Shown: piece after piece, positions 25,192 through 33,891 of the stretch
Position numbering within the stretch: position 1 is the first letter of the stretch
How the letters are laid out: each line of letters starts with the position of its first letter
Assembly (NCBI GenBank): GCA_945900775.1
Contig: CAMDJP010000031.1
Span: forward strand, 1-36,312
Source: Akkermansia muciniphila
GTDB lineage: Bacteria; Verrucomicrobiota; Verrucomicrobiia; Limisphaerales; SIAT01
Length of the DNA stretch: 36,312 nt
Reading direction: 5' to 3'
Translations under genes and position numbers: made by a program
Notes under the pieces: generated by a model
Told to the model about the DNA's origin: nothing
Database searches by the model: none
Seen by the model: only the letters and a program-made list of their open reading frames with translations

Positions 25192-25245
25192 TGCTGAACT
25201 GAATCTTTCACGCTACGAGCCCCACGGCAAGGTTTTCCGCGCATT

Positions 25246-25264
25246 AACACTTCCGTTTAGTGTT
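25246..25264. repeat. Short perfect inverted repeat upstream of the helicase gene
   Basis: AACACT, a 7-base spacer (TCCGTTT) and AGTGTT form a perfect 6-bp inverted repeat. It ends 21 bases before the helicase ATG (25286) and lies 54 bases upstream of the divergent tRNA. It may be a small operator or a hairpin in the 5' untranslated region. It has no T-run, so it is not a terminator. Confidence 0.4.
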
Positions 25265-25285
25265 GAGATGAGGTTAAGTTGGGTC

Positions 25286-26524
25286 ATGGCGTTTAGTAAA
25301 CTTGGCCTATCTCAACCGATTGTCGATGGCGTGAAGGCGATGGGTTATGTGGACCCGACCCCCATTCAGCTTCGCGCGATTCCACTCGTCCTCGCGGGCA
25401 CGGATGTGATCGGCAGTGCCCAGACGGGCACGGGCAAAACCGCGGCGTTCGGCCTGCCAATCCTCTCCAAAATCGGCAGCCACCAGCCAGCGCCGCGTGT
25501 GCTTATCCTCGAACCGACGCGTGAATTGGCCGCGCAGGTGGAGACGGCGTTCCGTGACTTTGCGCGTTTCACTAATCTACGGGTGGCCGTGATGTACGGT
25601 GGCGTAGGTTACGGCAAGCAGATTGACGCGCTCAAGGAAGGCGTGGACGTTCTCGTCGCGACGCCGGGTCGATTACTTGACCACATCGAGCAAGGGGCCT
25701 GTCGCCTGAATCACATTCAATATCTCGTACTCGACGAAGCTGATCGGATGCTCGACATGGGCTTTCTGCCCGACGTGCGCCGCATCGTCGAGAAATGCCC
25801 GCGCGACCGTCACACCTCACTTTTCTCGGCGACCGTTCCTGTGCAGATCGAGACGCTGATTCAATGGGCGATGCGGACTCCCGAGACAATCGAGATTGGT
25901 GCCCGTCGTTCGCCGGCAGAGACCGTCAAGCACGCGCTCTATCCCGTCGCCGAATCGCAGAAGTCGGACCTGATGCTCGAACTACTCAACCGGGTGAACT
26001 ACGATTCAGTCATCATTTTCTGCCGCACAAAGCACGGCGCCGACCGCATTGCGAGCCTTCTCCAACGCCACAACCACGCCGTGGCCGTGCTCCATTCGAA
26101 CCGCACACAGCGCGAGCGTGAAGAGGCATTGCAGGGTTTTCGCGACGGCAAACACGAGGTGCTGGTGGCAACGGACATTGCCGCGCGCGGTCTCGACATC
26201 GCCGACGTAAGCCACGTGGTGAACTACGATGTCCCGCAGCATCCCGAGGATTACGTGCACCGAATCGGCCGTACTGGTCGCGCTCAGGCGACCGGCGATG
26301 CGCTTACGATTATGGTCGCCGAGGACGCCACGCACGTCTTCGCCATCGAGCGATACATCGGGCAGAAAATCCTGCGCGAGAAGATTGAGGGATTCGATTA
26401 CAAGTACACCGCTATCTTCGACGAAGGAAAGCCGGGCGCCCTCTCGCCACACGAGCGCAAGGTGAAGGCCGTGCGCGTTCGCGGTGGTTACTACTTCGGC
26501 CCCTCTGTCCGCCGCCGCCGCTGA
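25286..26524 (+). CDS. rhlE: DEAD-box ATP-dependent RNA helicase (RhlE type)
   Basis: 412 residues from the ATG at 25286, matching the usual MxFxxLGLS N-terminus; an ATG at 25268 would add six residues. All helicase motifs are present: Q-motif PTPIQ (25-29), motif I AQTGTGKT (45-52), Ia PTRELA, II DEAD in VLDEADRMLDMGF, III SAT, IV FCRTKHGAD, V TDIAARGLDI and VI HRIGRTGRA. DEAD-box proteins of this type remodel RNA in ribosome assembly, mRNA decay and cold adaptation. The C-terminal tail is short and ends in four arginines (SVRRRR), shorter than in many RhlE proteins. It stands alone on the plus strand between minus-strand genes. Confidence 0.92.
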   Translation: MAFSKLGLSQPIVDGVKAMGYVDPTPIQLRAIPLVLAGTDVIGSAQTGTGKTAAFGLPILSKIGSHQPAPRVLILEPTRELAAQVETAFRDFARFTNLRVAVMYGGVGYGKQIDALKEGVDVLVATPGRLLDHIEQGACRLNHIQYLVLDEADRMLDMGFLPDVRRIVEKCPRDRHTSLFSATVPVQIETLIQWAMRTPETIEIGARRSPAETVKHALYPVAESQKSDLMLELLNRVNYDSVIIFCRTKHGADRIASLLQRHNHAVAVLHSNRTQREREEALQGFRDGKHEVLVATDIAARGLDIADVSHVVNYDVPQHPEDYVHRIGRTGRAQATGDALTIMVAEDATHVFAIERYIGQKILREKIEGFDYKYTAIFDEGKPGALSPHERKVKAVRVRGGYYFGPSVRRRR

Positions 26525-26534
26525 TTTCCACCCG

Positions 26535-27842
26535 TTACCGACTCGCCGCGGTTTGCTTGGCGCCGCCGATGCAGAAGAGGTGTTTGTCGCCGCGCAGGTA
26601 GAGCTTCCCGTCACTGATTGCCGGCGATGCGTAGGTGGGTTCGCCAAGTTTATTTTGAGCGACGAGTTCGTAGGTTTTTCCCGGGCGGACGACGTAGGTT
26701 ACGCCATCGTCGTTCAGGAAATAGACCAAGCCGTTTGCGGAGACGAGTGAGGCGTGGCTGCGGCCGATTTTCTCCTGCCAGAGAAGCTCGCCTGTCTTCG
26801 CCAGAAGGCAGTTCGCCATGCCTGTGTCTCCGACAATGAGGAAGTAATCGCCTTCACTGATGGGCGATGGCACATAGGAAACCATGCTCGCCTTGGTGTG
26901 ATGCCATGCGATTTGCGGGTGGGTGAACTCCGCCTGATGGTAAATGTCGCCGAGGTCTCCGCTGCCCGTGTGGCGCAGGCCAAGCAGATGGTGCTGCGGA
27001 AATCCCGCTGTGAGGAAGAGCAGGTCGGCGCGTTCGTTGTAAACGAGCGACGCGACGTACTGCTCCGTGGGGCCTTTAAGATACCAATGGACCTTGCCGG
27101 TATCGGGGTCGTAGCTCGCGGTTGATTTGTCACCGGCCACAATCATCTGTGTGCGCCCGGAGAGTTGGCGGATGATTGGAACGCAATAGCTACGGGTCTT
27201 GTTCGCCCGCGGTACTTTCCAGAGAGTTTTACCAGTCGCCTTGTCGAGTGCCGCGATGTAGCTCTGACCGTCGTGATCGCCGTTCACGATGAGTTTGTCA
27301 TTGTGCAGAACGGGCGAGGTGCAGAAACCGTGGACGCTCTTGAACACGCCTGGGCGGACAATCCATTGCTGCTGACCAGTGAAGTCATAGGCTGCGACGA
27401 CCATGTCCTGCACATCGAGAAAGGTCACGTAGACGAGTTTCCCGTCCGTGGCGGGCGTGCTGGATGCATGGCTATTCTCGCGGTGCTTCTTTTCAAAGGG
27501 AGATTTTACGACGACCTGTTCCCAGAGAATCTTGCCGCTGTTCTTATCGAGGCAAATGAGGGTGCGGCCTTCCGTCTCCGCCACTGCACCGACGGTGAAG
27601 AGTCGATCGCCCCAAGTGATAACCGAGGCGTGACCTCCAGCCAGCGGCATCTTCCACAAGACATTTTCAGTGCCGCTCCACTTCGATGGAACAGTCTTCT
27701 CAAGGCTTGTCCCGTCGCCGCGCGGTCCGCGCCAACCCGGCCAGTTCTCCGCGTGAATCGCGACGGGCAGAGTGAGCAACGGCAGCAGGCAGGCAAAGAA
27801 ATGAGAGCGGATAGAGAGTGCGATTTTCATTTGAGTGTTCAC
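26535..27842 (-). CDS. Exported PQQ-like beta-propeller repeat protein
   Basis: 435 residues from a GTG at 27842 that overlaps the stop of the preceding eboF-type gene (GTGA); an ATG at 27830 is a good alternative and starts directly before the signal peptide (KIALSIRSHFFACLLPLLTLPVAIHA). The mature part opens with NWPGWRGPRGDGTS, a hallmark of PQQ-like propellers in PVC bacteria, and has repeated blades with LDKNSGKILWEQ, LDKATGKTLWKVP, YDPDTGKVHWYLKG and LAKTGELLWQEK. The BamB-like fold is recognisable, but no quinone-binding or heme motif is seen, so catalysis is doubtful. Position suggests it is co-translated with eboF. Confidence 0.85.
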   Translation of the reverse strand: MNTQMKIALSIRSHFFACLLPLLTLPVAIHAENWPGWRGPRGDGTSLEKTVPSKWSGTENVLWKMPLAGGHASVITWGDRLFTVGAVAETEGRTLICLDKNSGKILWEQVVVKSPFEKKHRENSHASSTPATDGKLVYVTFLDVQDMVVAAYDFTGQQQWIVRPGVFKSVHGFCTSPVLHNDKLIVNGDHDGQSYIAALDKATGKTLWKVPRANKTRSYCVPIIRQLSGRTQMIVAGDKSTASYDPDTGKVHWYLKGPTEQYVASLVYNERADLLFLTAGFPQHHLLGLRHTGSGDLGDIYHQAEFTHPQIAWHHTKASMVSYVPSPISEGDYFLIVGDTGMANCLLAKTGELLWQEKIGRSHASLVSANGLVYFLNDDGVTYVVRPGKTYELVAQNKLGEPTYASPAISDGKLYLRGDKHLFCIGGAKQTAASR

Positions 27843-29236
27843 GTGAGTACCAGACGTTTGATGATGGTGTAAACTTCAGTCGAATCGAGCTGCGTTTGAG
27901 AGAGCAGGGCGGGGGATTCGGAGATGAGTAGCGGCCAGTCGCTGCGGCTCTTCGGGCGACAGCCGTGGGAGCCCTTCACCAGCGTGGCATCGAGCGGAAT
28001 GACATTCATCAGCATCCGGAACCCGAGTTGTTTCTGGAGCAGACGCCAGAGAATGCGGATCTTTACGGCGGGAATCGCGGGATCGAGGAAGAGTTCCACG
28101 GGGTCGTAGCCAGGCTTGCGGTGGATGTCCACGCAGCGGGCGAAGTCGGGCGCGCGTGCGTCGTCCAGCCAGTAGTAATAGGTGAACCAAGCGTTCTCAG
28201 CGGCGACAGCGATGAGGTCGCCCGCGCGAGCATGGTCGATGCCGGCGGCCTTCTTTTCGGCTGGGCCCATCACTTGCGTCACGCCGGGTGTCTGCTCGAG
28301 TAGCGCGCGGACTTTATTCTCGATACCGCGGTCGTTGATGTAGATGTGAGCGACTTGATGATCGGCGACGGCAAAGGCACGCGAGTTGCCGCAGTCGAGC
28401 AACTCGAGACCGAGTTCTTCCTTCACGGTGATCCAACCTTGCTGGCGAAAGAGACGGTTGAGGTGAAGCGGCGTGTCGACGGGCGTGATGCCGTACTCCG
28501 AGAGGAGCAAGACACGCACGTCGCGTTTCGCAAAGAACTCGATGAGATCGCCGACGATGGCGTCGATCTCGCGCAGATCTTTCGCGATACGAGGGTCGTT
28601 CGGGCCGAGCCGTTGCAGGTTGTAATCGAGGTGCGGTAGATAGACGAGGTTGAGCGTCGGTTGTTTCTTCTCCTCAATCCATTTGGCCGACTCGGCAATC
28701 CAGCGCGTGGCACAGTCAGCTTTTCCTTGTGGAGAGTCCAAGCCGGCAACTGGGCCCCAGAATCCGGGAAACGGGAACTCACCGAGGTCGAGTTTCATTT
28801 CCACGCGCACGTCGTACGGCCAGGAATAAACGTCGAAGAATTTGCGTCCGTCGGCGGGGTACATCGGACGGGGTGTCATCGACCAGTCGGCGGTGGAATA
28901 CATGTTGTACCACCAAAACATCTTTGCGCAGGTGAATGTGGAATCTGCGGCGTGCAGGTCGTCCCAGATTTTCGGTGCGGTGACGAGGTGGTTGGATTGT
29001 TTCCAAAACTGCACCTCGGACTGCTCGCGATTGTACCAACCGTTGGCGACTATGCCGTGGGTTCCGGGCGTTTGGCCGGTGATGTAGTTCGACTGCGCGG
29101 CACAGGTGACAGCGGGAAAAGCGGGCGCGACGTGAGCGAGTGTGCCGCGTTGCCGGAAGGCATTGATGCGCGGCGTATGCGGCCCGAGGAGCGACTCGGT
29201 GAGACCGACGACGTTGAGAACAGCGGTGCGGTTCAC
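27839..29236 (-). CDS. eboF: Alkaline phosphatase/nucleotide pyrophosphatase superfamily protein (EboF-like)
   Basis: 465 residues, GTG start at 29236, 19 bp after the eboD-like stop. The N-terminus TAVLNVVGLTESLLG and HVAPAFPAVTCAAQSNYITG carry the candidate nucleophile threonine; TPGTHGIVANGWYNR, FWWYNMYSTADWSM, LVYLPHLDYNLQRLGP and LLSEYGITPV follow, with FAVADHQVAHIY as the metal-site block. These are features of the type I phosphodiesterase/nucleotide pyrophosphatase fold and of the ebo-cluster member EboF. No signal peptide is visible, so it is probably cytoplasmic. In the ebo cluster of cyanobacteria and pseudomonads this protein accompanies EboD and the UbiA-like EboC; the substrate is not established. 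Confidence 0.83.
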   Translation of the reverse strand: MNRTAVLNVVGLTESLLGPHTPRINAFRQRGTLAHVAPAFPAVTCAAQSNYITGQTPGTHGIVANGWYNREQSEVQFWKQSNHLVTAPKIWDDLHAADSTFTCAKMFWWYNMYSTADWSMTPRPMYPADGRKFFDVYSWPYDVRVEMKLDLGEFPFPGFWGPVAGLDSPQGKADCATRWIAESAKWIEEKKQPTLNLVYLPHLDYNLQRLGPNDPRIAKDLREIDAIVGDLIEFFAKRDVRVLLLSEYGITPVDTPLHLNRLFRQQGWITVKEELGLELLDCGNSRAFAVADHQVAHIYINDRGIENKVRALLEQTPGVTQVMGPAEKKAAGIDHARAGDLIAVAAENAWFTYYYWLDDARAPDFARCVDIHRKPGYDPVELFLDPAIPAVKIRILWRLLQKQLGFRMLMNVIPLDATLVKGSHGCRPKSRSDWPLLISESPALLSQTQLDSTEVYTIIKRLVLT

Positions 29237-29255
29237 GAGCAGAGTCTGGCCACGC

Positions 29256-30452
29256 TCAGCCGTGCGCGGGAATGATTTTCTTGCTGCGCTTGCGGTGACG
29301 CTCCTCGAGTTCGTAGATGGCCTCGATGACCTTGGGGAGATTCATCGCATTCACCTCGATGCCGTGGCCGATGGCTTCAATGAGGGTGATGGTCAGTCGA
29401 CCGCCGAGATGTTCGCGAAATTCCTCGAGACCGTTGATGATGACGAGCGATTCATCCGCGTCATCCACGTGAAGCAGTTCGCTGGCCCACAACTCGAAGC
29501 CGAGATTTTCTAAAAGGGTTAACACGCGTTCGGCGCTGGTGGAGTCCAAGAGGCCGATGCGGCGGGCATAAACGACGTCGAGGGCGATGCCGACGGCGAC
29601 CGCTTCGCCGTGGCGGATCCGGTATTCAGAGAGTTGCTCTAGCTTGTGCGCGGCCCAGTGGCCGAAGTCGAGCGGACGCGCGGAACCGAACTCGAACGGG
29701 TCGCCGCTGGTGGCGATGTGGTTCACGTGTAGTTCGGCGCAGCGGTAAATGAGACGTTGCATCGCGGTCGGCTCGAAGGCGGCGAGCGCAGTTGAATCAC
29801 GCTCCATTGCCTCAAAGAACTCACGATCGCGAATACAGGCGACCTTCACAGCCTCGACGTAGCCACCCCGTTTATCGCGCGGCGAGAGGGTAGCGAGGAG
29901 TTGGAAATCATTTATGACGGCGAAAGGCGGCGCGAAGGTACCGATGAAATTCTTTTTCCCGAAGGCGTTGATGCCGTTTTTCACGCCGACGCCTGAATCG
30001 TCCTGGCTGAGGGTCGTGGTTGGAATCCGCACATGGCGCATACCGCGGTGGGCGGTGGTCGCAGCGAGGCCGACCATGTCCAGCAGTGCGCCGCCGCCGA
30101 CGCAGATGACGTAGCTGTGGCGGTCGATGTGGTGACGCTCGATTTGGGATTGGATTTCTGAGACGTGGAAGTAGGAGTTCTTCACGCGCTCGCCACCCTC
30201 GATAATCATGGGCGGCGTGACGAGTCGGAGAGTGTCCGCATGAGCAGTAAAATACGATTCAATCTGCTTTAGGAGTTCCGGTTGGGCGTGCGCCAACGCC
30301 TCATCCAGCACCACGAGCGTTTTGCGCGGGTCGCGAAGTTCGTCGTTCACCAGCACGTCGCGCAGCATGGTATTTCCCAAGGCAAAGACACCTTGGGTAA
30401 AGTGAATCTGGTGCCGGAAGCTGACGCTGATGGTGCGTTCGATATGCGACAT
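29256..30452 (-). CDS. eboD: 3-dehydroquinate-synthase-like sugar phosphate cyclase (EboD-like)
   Basis: 398 residues from the ATG at 30452 (a TTG two codons upstream is possible). It is a member of the dehydroquinate-synthase/sugar phosphate cyclase family: NAD-binding GGGALLDMVGLAA (119-131), the PTTTLSQDDSGVGVKNGIN stretch (144-162), and metal ligands E200 in GGYVEAVKV, H265 in FGHWAAHK and H281 in RHGEAVAVG are all kept. It is longer than AroB (about 360) and differs in the first 30 residues, as expected for EboD. The downstream eboF-type gene supports the EboD call; true AroB is the alternative. It is divergent from prfC. Confidence 0.83.
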   Translation of the reverse strand: MSHIERTISVSFRHQIHFTQGVFALGNTMLRDVLVNDELRDPRKTLVVLDEALAHAQPELLKQIESYFTAHADTLRLVTPPMIIEGGERVKNSYFHVSEIQSQIERHHIDRHSYVICVGGGALLDMVGLAATTAHRGMRHVRIPTTTLSQDDSGVGVKNGINAFGKKNFIGTFAPPFAVINDFQLLATLSPRDKRGGYVEAVKVACIRDREFFEAMERDSTALAAFEPTAMQRLIYRCAELHVNHIATSGDPFEFGSARPLDFGHWAAHKLEQLSEYRIRHGEAVAVGIALDVVYARRIGLLDSTSAERVLTLLENLGFELWASELLHVDDADESLVIINGLEEFREHLGGRLTITLIEAIGHGIEVNAMNLPKVIEAIYELEERHRKRSKKIIPAHG

Positions 30453-30568
30453 GCTCAAATCAATCTGCTCTGTTGGACGTGCGATTTCGAGTTTTATTTC
30501 AACGATGCACTTGAAGAGAATGCTTCTTTCTTGTCCCTGCAGCCGTCGTTGCTACAGTCGCCTCTCTT

Positions 30569-32173
30569 GTGGACATTCGCAGTGAAATTGCCCGTCGCCG
30601 TACGTTTGCCATCATCTCGCACCCCGACGCAGGTAAGACGACGCTGACCGAGAAGTTGCTGCTCTACGGGGGCGCGGTGCAACTCGCCGGCAGCGTCACA
30701 GCGCGCAAGAACCAGCGGGCCACGACGAGCGATTGGATGGAGTTGGAGAAGAAGCGCGGCATCTCCATAAGCTCGACGGTGCTACAGTTCGACTACGGTG
30801 ACTACCGTATCAACCTGCTCGACACGCCCGGCCACAAGGATTTTTCCGAGGACACCTACCGCGTTCTCACGGCGGTGGACTCGGTGGTGATGGTGATTGA
30901 CGCTGGCAAGGGCATCGAGGCCCAGACGCGCAAGCTTTTCGAGGTCTGTCGTCAGCGCGGTATCCCCATCTTCACCTTCATAAACAAGTGCGACCGGCCG
31001 TCGCGCGAGCCGCTCGACCTGCTGGACGAGCTGGAACGTGTGCTCGGTATCAGTGCGTTTCCGATTAACTTTCCCATCGGCAACGGCCTTGATTTCAAGG
31101 GCGTGTACGACCGACGCGATCGGCAGGTGCATCTCTTCGAACGGACGGTGGGCGGGATGTTCCGCGCGCCGGTGGCCACCGGCGGGTTCGATGATCCATT
31201 CGTGCGCGAGCGCGTGGACGAGGCGACTTTCAGCAAGGTGCGTGAGGAGCTGGAGATGCTCGATATGGCTGGCGCGGAGTTCGATCAAGCCGCGGTGTTG
31301 GCGGGCAAGGTGACGCCGGTGTTCTTCGGCAGCGCCTCGAACAACTTCGGCGTGCAACTTCTTCTCGACGGTTTCCTGGGCCATAGCGCGGAGCCGCAGG
31401 GACGGCGCGCTGGCGAACGCACCCTGTCACCGGAGCACTCGGAGTTCAGCGGGTTTATCTTTAAGATTCAGGCGAATATGGACCCGCGCCATCGGGACCG
31501 CATTGCTTTCCTGCGCGTCTGCACGGGCAAATTCGAGCGCGACATGACGGTGACGCACACGCGCACGGGGCGGAAGGTGCGCCTCTCGAGCTCACACAAG
31601 CTCTTCGGTCAGGAGCGCGAAACGGTGGACGAAGCGTACGCCGGTGACATCATTGGTCTCGTCGGGCACGATGGCTTCGGCATCGGCGACACCCTCACGA
31701 CGGATGGAGGCATCGAGTATCGGGAGATTCCGCGCTTCACGCCGGAATGCTTCGCCTACCTGCACAACCCGAACACGGCGAAGTTCAAGCAGTTCCGGCA
31801 GGGAATTGACCAACTCCTGCAGGAAGGCGTCGTGCAAGTGATGCACCTGAAGGATTCGCTCGCGAAGGTGCCGTTGCTCGCGGCGGTCGGCCCGCTGCAA
31901 TTCGAAGTTGTCCAATATCGTCTGGAGACGGAATACGGGGCGGAATCGCGTTTAGAACAGGCGCCGTGGACCGTGGTGCGCTGGCTGCCGCCGGAGTTGA
32001 AACGCGAGGAATTGGACGCGCTCTCTTTGCCGACCGGCGCGCGGATCGCCTACGATTCCGCGAACAAGCCCGTGGCGCTTTTCTCCAACGAGTGGTCCTC
32101 GCACTATTTTGCCGAGACCAACAAGAACGCGCCGCTCTCAAACCTGCCGCACGACTTCCTCCAGGGGGAGTGA
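30569..32173 (+). CDS. prfC: Peptide chain release factor 3
   Basis: 534 residues, GTG start at 30569. RF3 is a GTPase that recycles RF1/RF2 from the ribosome after termination. G1 is SHPDAGKTT (17-25); the switch region has RGISISSTVLQF; G3 is DTPGH in LLDTPGHKDFSEDTYR; G4 is NKCDR, where most RF3 and EF-G proteins read NKxD, so the motif is intact. Later blocks include FFGSASNNFGV and VGPLQFEVVQYRL, typical of RF3 rather than EF-G. The length equals that of the E. coli protein (529). It converges on yebC with 11 bp between. Confidence 0.96.
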   Translation: MDIRSEIARRRTFAIISHPDAGKTTLTEKLLLYGGAVQLAGSVTARKNQRATTSDWMELEKKRGISISSTVLQFDYGDYRINLLDTPGHKDFSEDTYRVLTAVDSVVMVIDAGKGIEAQTRKLFEVCRQRGIPIFTFINKCDRPSREPLDLLDELERVLGISAFPINFPIGNGLDFKGVYDRRDRQVHLFERTVGGMFRAPVATGGFDDPFVRERVDEATFSKVREELEMLDMAGAEFDQAAVLAGKVTPVFFGSASNNFGVQLLLDGFLGHSAEPQGRRAGERTLSPEHSEFSGFIFKIQANMDPRHRDRIAFLRVCTGKFERDMTVTHTRTGRKVRLSSSHKLFGQERETVDEAYAGDIIGLVGHDGFGIGDTLTTDGGIEYREIPRFTPECFAYLHNPNTAKFKQFRQGIDQLLQEGVVQVMHLKDSLAKVPLLAAVGPLQFEVVQYRLETEYGAESRLEQAPWTVVRWLPPELKREELDALSLPTGARIAYDSANKPVALFSNEWSSHYFAETNKNAPLSNLPHDFLQGE

Positions 32174-32184
32174 CGGCGAGTCGC

Positions 32185-32907
32185 CTATTTCAGGCCCGCG
32201 TACACTCGGTGGACGTCGTCGTTATCGTCGATGGCGTTGAGGAAATCCACAACCTCCTTGCGCTGCGATTCAGGCAGCGCGATTGGGGTCTTCACGAGGT
32301 AGCGCATTTCGCTGGCGATGGTTTTCCAACCCGTCTTCACGAGCACTTTGGAAACAGCATCGAGCACCGTGGTAGCGCAAGTGAAGGTCGCACCTTGATG
32401 GCCTTCTGGCACGTCTTCGCCGGTGAGCGCGGTCACATTGTCGGCACCAGCCTCGATGGCGTCACTCTCCGCGTCACGTGTCTTGTCGGAATGGCTCGCC
32501 TCAACGACGCCCAGGTGATCGAAGAGAAAGGCCATGCTGCCGGGTTGACCGAGTTGGCCTTCTTTGAACAACACCCGAATTTCGGGCGCGGTGCGGTTGC
32601 GATTGTCGGTGAGGCATTCCACCACAACCGGCACGCGATGGGGCCCGAAGCCTTCGAAAGTGATGCTTTCGTAGGTGACCTTTTCATCAAGCTGGCCGGA
32701 GCCTTTCTTCACTGCGCGATCGATGGTGTCACGCGTGACAGAAGCTTTACGCGCGGCTTCAAGCGCGGCGTAGAGGCGGGCATTGAGCGCGGGATCTGGC
32801 CCGCCCAACTTGGCGGCTACCATGATTTCGCGGACGAGCTTGCCGGTAATCTTGCCCTTTTTCTGCGCGTTGACTTCGCGCAGGGCTTGTTTCCATTGAG
32901 CACCCAT
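32185..32907 (-). CDS. yebC: YebC/PmpR family translation or DNA-binding protein
   Basis: 240 residues. The YebC fold is recognisable from GKITGKLVREIMVAAKLGGPDPALNARL, ARKASVTRDTIDRAVKKGSG, VTYESITFEGFGPHRVPVVVECLTDNRNRTAPEIR, and a C-terminal LNAIDDNDDVHRVYAGL. The extreme N-terminus (MGAQWKQALREV) differs from the canonical MAGHSKWxNIKHRK, placing it in a divergent subgroup of the family. YebC was first viewed as a transcription regulator (PmpR) and has more recently been linked to translation of proline-rich stretches; which applies here is open. The neighbour on the convergent strand is prfC, another translation factor. Confidence 0.9.
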   Translation of the reverse strand: MGAQWKQALREVNAQKKGKITGKLVREIMVAAKLGGPDPALNARLYAALEAARKASVTRDTIDRAVKKGSGQLDEKVTYESITFEGFGPHRVPVVVECLTDNRNRTAPEIRVLFKEGQLGQPGSMAFLFDHLGVVEASHSDKTRDAESDAIEAGADNVTALTGEDVPEGHQGATFTCATTVLDAVSKVLVKTGWKTIASEMRYLVKTPIALPESQRKEVVDFLNAIDDNDDVHRVYAGLK

Positions 32908-32956
32908 GTGGAAGTTGTAGCGGAAGCCGAATCAGGATTCAACCGTCGCGCCGCGT

Positions 32957-33784
32957 TCAGCGCTCGGGCTTGCCATCGAGCGCGAGCAATGCCTTCTCGA
33001 GCCACTCGGTGGCGGGGAGCGCGTGGCCGAGGTTCGGCACTTGGATGTAATGGGCGTGGGTGAACTTCTCGCGCACGAAGGCCGCGTGGACGGCCTTCGT
33101 GTTGGCCCGGTTGAAATCCTTCTCGCCGGTCACGAGCGCGTAATGGCCCCGCTTCTTTGCAATGCCGAGGATTTGGTCGTCGGGTAGATAATTCAGGGCA
33201 TAGACCTTGCCGTCGTCGGCCTTCACGTCCTGATAGAAGTTCACGCCCATGAACGGCGCGGCGCCGGCAAAGACATCCGCGTAGGCCACGGCGACCATGC
33301 TCGCCACGCGCCCGCCGCCCGAGAAGCCGCCGACATACACTCGGCGCGGCTCGATAGAGAAACGTGCGCGGAGATTATGCTGCGCGTCGAGCGCGAGTCG
33401 GAAACGGTCGAAGATGTTGCGTGGGTTGCCGGACTTGTGCGCGCCGACGAAGAGGAGCTTGTGCTTCGCCAAAGACCCCTCCCAAGCGGCGGGGATGTCC
33501 GGTGCGTCCCCGGCGTTAATCCAGACGAGCAGGCCCCAGCCCGCCTCTTTCCGGTAGGTCTGTGGCACGAGTTGCGTGAACTTCTCCTTCGCCACGTCGT
33601 AGGCTGGCGGAGTTTCGCGCGCGCTGAACCGCAGCTTCACCTCCAACGGATGGGATTGCGGCGCGGATTCCTTGAACTGCACCACGCTGCGCCCAGCGGT
33701 GAAAGGCGGGAACTCCGGTGCCGCTGCGGCTAGCGCCACGTCGGCCACAAGCATCGCGAGATACATTCCGATGGAGAATCTCAT
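32957..33784 (-). CDS. Exported alpha/beta-hydrolase (esterase / depolymerase-like)
   Basis: 275 residues from the ATG at 33784, chosen because it begins a signal peptide (about 1-22, FSIGMYLAMLVADVALAAAAP); the frame runs 13 codons further upstream. The alpha/beta-hydrolase nucleophile elbow is GFSGG (153-157, Ser155) within RRVYVGGFSGGGRVASM. A candidate acid (in TGEKDFN) and a candidate His (in VPNLGHALP) complete the triad. The GLLVWINAGDAP strand and the order of elements resemble polyhydroxybutyrate-depolymerase/feruloyl-esterase-like proteins. The substrate cannot be read from sequence. It is divergent from dinB (107 bp between). Confidence 0.78.
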   Translation of the reverse strand: MRFSIGMYLAMLVADVALAAAAPEFPPFTAGRSVVQFKESAPQSHPLEVKLRFSARETPPAYDVAKEKFTQLVPQTYRKEAGWGLLVWINAGDAPDIPAAWEGSLAKHKLLFVGAHKSGNPRNIFDRFRLALDAQHNLRARFSIEPRRVYVGGFSGGGRVASMVAVAYADVFAGAAPFMGVNFYQDVKADDGKVYALNYLPDDQILGIAKKRGHYALVTGEKDFNRANTKAVHAAFVREKFTHAHYIQVPNLGHALPATEWLEKALLALDGKPER

Positions 33785-33891
33785 GGCGCGACTATCGCGT
33801 GGCCGAAGCACTTGGACAAGCAACGCGTGCGCTTGACAGCGGCACCGCAGTGCAGTCCCGTGGTTCGCGTTATTTGATCCAAGGTAAGCTG

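Noticed and set aside
31966..33063. A 365-codon plus-strand frame covering the end of prfC, yebC and part of the esterase gene
   Set aside because: It runs across three well-identified genes in the wrong frame or strand and resembles no protein.
33833..33838. TTGACA upstream of dinB as a promoter
   Set aside because: No -10-like hexamer lies 16-18 bases downstream, and no LexA-like operator is visible.
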